A stretch of 64,000 nt of DNA, from positions 162,602 to 226,601 of the forward strand of contig WFMF01000286.1 in assembly GCA_011033025.1 (NCBI GenBank), given 5' to 3'. The translations under genes and the position numbers were made by a program. The notes under the pieces are model-generated. The model made no database searches. It had not been told where the DNA came from and was given only the letters and a program-made list of their open reading frames with translations. This document shows positions 62,001-64,000 of this stretch, one piece after another (positions within the stretch are counted from its first letter, which is position 1; each line of letters opens with the position of its first letter). The stretch comes from Beroe forskalii (Eukaryota; Ctenophora; Nuda; Beroida; Beroidae).

Positions 62001-64000
62001 CCCTTTTTAAATTTTTTTTTTTTTGGTTTAAAAAAAAACCCCCCCCAAAACCTTTTAAATGTTCTATTTTTTGCCCCCCCAAAAAAAAAAAAATTTTTCC
62101 ATTTTCCCAATTTTTTGGGTTTTTGGGGCCCTTTTTTTTTTTAAATTTCCGGCCCCCTTTTTCCCTTTCCCTTTTTTCCCTTTTTTTCCCCCCTTTTTTT
62201 CCCCTTTTTTTTTTTTTTTCCCCCTTTTTCCCCAAATTTTTTCCCGGGCCCCAAAGGCCCTTTCCTTTTTCCCAAAAGCCTTTTTTCCCTTTTTTTTTCC
62301 CCCCTTTTTTTTTTCCTTTTGGGTTTTTTCCCCTTTAAAAAAACCCTTTAAATTTTCCCAACCTTTAAAATTTGGGGTTTTTGGGGGCCCCCTTTTCCTT
62401 TTCCCCGGCCCGGGCCAAAAAGGGATTTCCCCCTTTTTTTTCCCCCCAAAAAATTTTTTGGGAAAAAAATTTAAATTTTTTGGTTTTTTTTTTTTTTCCC
62501 CCCCTTTTGCCCAATTTTTTTAGTTTTTTAATAAAATTTTGGTTTTTTTTTTTTCCCCCTTTAAACCCCCTGAAAAAACCCTTTTTTTCCCCGGGTTTGG
62601 AAAAAAAACCCCCCTTTTTTTTCTTTTTCCCCTTTTTGGGGGGGCCCCCTTTTTTTTCCCCCTTTTTTTTTTTTTAAAAAAATTTCGGGTTTTTTTTTTT
62701 TTTCCCAATTTTTATTTTTTAAAAAAAAAAAGGGTTTTTTAAAATTTTTCCTTTTTCCCTTTTTTTTTTTCCCCCCCCTTTCCCCCCCCCCTTTTTTTTT
62801 TTAAAAATTTTTTTTTTTCCCCCCCTTTTTCCCCCCGGGGAAATTTTTGGGGAAAACCGATTTAAAAATTTTTTTCCCCTTTATTTCCGGGGGGGGCCCC
62901 CCCCTTTTTTTTAAAACCGATTTAAAAAGGGGGGTTTTTGGGGCCCCGGGGGTTTTTTTGTTTTTTTTTTTCTTTTTTTTTTTTCCCCAATGCCCGGTTT
63001 CCCAATGCCCCCTTTTTTTTTTTTTTTTTTTGGGGGCCCAATGTTTTTTTGGGGTTTTTTTTAAAGGCCTTTTTTTTTTTAAAATTTTTTTGGGAAAAAT
63101 TTTTTTTTAAAAATTTTAAAAAATTTTTTTTAAAAAATTTTTTTTTAAAAGGGTTCCTTTTTTTTTTTTTCCCAATGTTCCTTCCCCAAATTTTTTCCTT
63201 TTCAAAAAATTTTTTAAATGTTCTCGACCCAAAATTTCCCTTTTTTTTAAAACCCCCCGGGCCCCCCGGGTTTTTTTTTAAAATTTTTTCCCCCCCTTTT
63301 GTTTTTGGGTTTTTTTTTTTTTTCCCCTTTTGGTTTTTTAAAAATTTTTTTTTTCCCCATGTTTTTTTTGGGGGCCCCGGCCTGGCCCCCATTTTAAAAA
63401 ATTTTTTTTTTTGGGGGGTTTTTTTTCCCCCTTTTTTTTTTTTGGGGGGGTTTTTTTGGGGGGAAAAGGGGGGGGGGGGTTTTTTTTTTTTAAAAAAACC
63501 CCCCCCCAAAAAATTTGGAAACCCCAAAAAAGGGGGGGGGTTTCCCCCCCAATTTTTTTGGGGGGGGAAAAAAAAAAAAATTTTTCCCCAAAAAACCCCC
63601 GGGTTTGGGGGACCCCTTTTGAAGTTTTTTTTTTCCCCTTTTTTTCCTTTTTTTTTTCCTCCCCCCGGGGGGGCCCCCCCAAAAAGGGGGTTTTCCGGGG
63701 GGTTTTTAAAATTTGATTTTTTTGGGAAAAAATTTAAAAAAGGGGAAAAAATTTTAAAAAATTTTTTTTTTGGGGGGGGTTTTTAAAAAAAAAAAAATTT
63801 TAAATTTGGGAAATTTTTTCCCGGGGTTGGAAAAAAAATTTAAAAAAATTTTTAAAAAAAAAACCCCGGGGGGGGGGGGTTTCGGCCCCCGGGCAAAAAA
63901 AAATTAAAAAATTTTTTAAAAATTTCCAGGCCCCCCCCCTTTTAAATTTTAAAAAATTTTAAGGTTTATTTGTTCCAATTTTTTTTAAACCGAAAAAAAA
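59001..64000. other. Homopolymer-inflated, non-credible sequence
   Basis: From the run of A at about 59001 to the end of the window nearly every base is part of a run of three to a dozen identical bases, with no dinucleotide or codon structure. Long frames on both strands are Lys/Gly/Pro/Phe runs with no real domain. This is almost certainly a base-calling or consensus failure and should not be annotated for genes. Confidence 0.9.

Noticed and set aside
59124-63786. Long open frames (up to 380 codons) on both strands in the last 5 kb
   Set aside because: Products are runs of Lys, Gly, Pro and Phe produced by homopolymer runs; the sequence itself is not credible.

Overview
Eukaryotic (metazoan) genomic DNA, AT-rich, with compact intron-rich genes that use canonical GT/AG introns. 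The genes are conserved animal housekeeping genes: DPH1, a double-RWD/RING protein, COPS6, TMEM11, a C8orf76-like gene, STK19, two PA-TM-RING (RNF13/RNF167-like) genes and a cytoplasmic actin. Short introns, abundant MITEs and a mostly intron-poor C8orf76-like gene fit a marine or other invertebrate. A sponge is possible, but the lineage cannot be fixed from this sequence.

Layout. 1-17.8 kb: six genes, all on the minus strand (DPH1 partial, RWD-RING, COPS6, TMEM11, C8orf76-like, STK19), closely packed. 17.8-19.3 kb: a MITE and a LINE remnant. 19.34-36.94 kb and 39.96-58.97 kb are two diverged copies of one segment, each carrying a complete plus-strand PA-TM-RING E3 ligase gene (nine coding exons, 990 coding bases in both). 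I find seven coding differences between the copies, all synonymous, while introns and flanks differ by many transposon insertions. Between the copies (37.7-39.9 kb) lies an actin gene with three coding exons and no last exon. The simplest reading is a tandem duplication of about 20.6 kb whose breakpoint lies in actin intron 3. 59.0-64.0 kb is not credible biological sequence: almost every base sits in a long homopolymer run.

The most notable pattern is that tandem duplications and minisatellites cluster at exon-intron junctions. In at least four unrelated genes the repeat unit contains, or directly abuts, the splice donor or acceptor, from two-copy duplications up to arrays of dozens of units. 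A second notable item is a 180-bp structure at 22.34-22.53 kb: a long inverted repeat enclosing three hairpins with an identical loop but different, perfectly paired stems, so that it can be drawn as a cloverleaf. Comparing the two duplicated segments also gives filled and empty sites for several transposons (two hAT-like, one PIF/Harbinger-like, one 284-bp MITE carrying telomere-like repeats, and a retrotransposon with a restriction-like endonuclease domain).

The genes are not an operon or a pathway. They are independent housekeeping functions (translation factor modification, ubiquitin/COP9 signalling, mitochondrial cristae, DNA repair, cytoskeleton).
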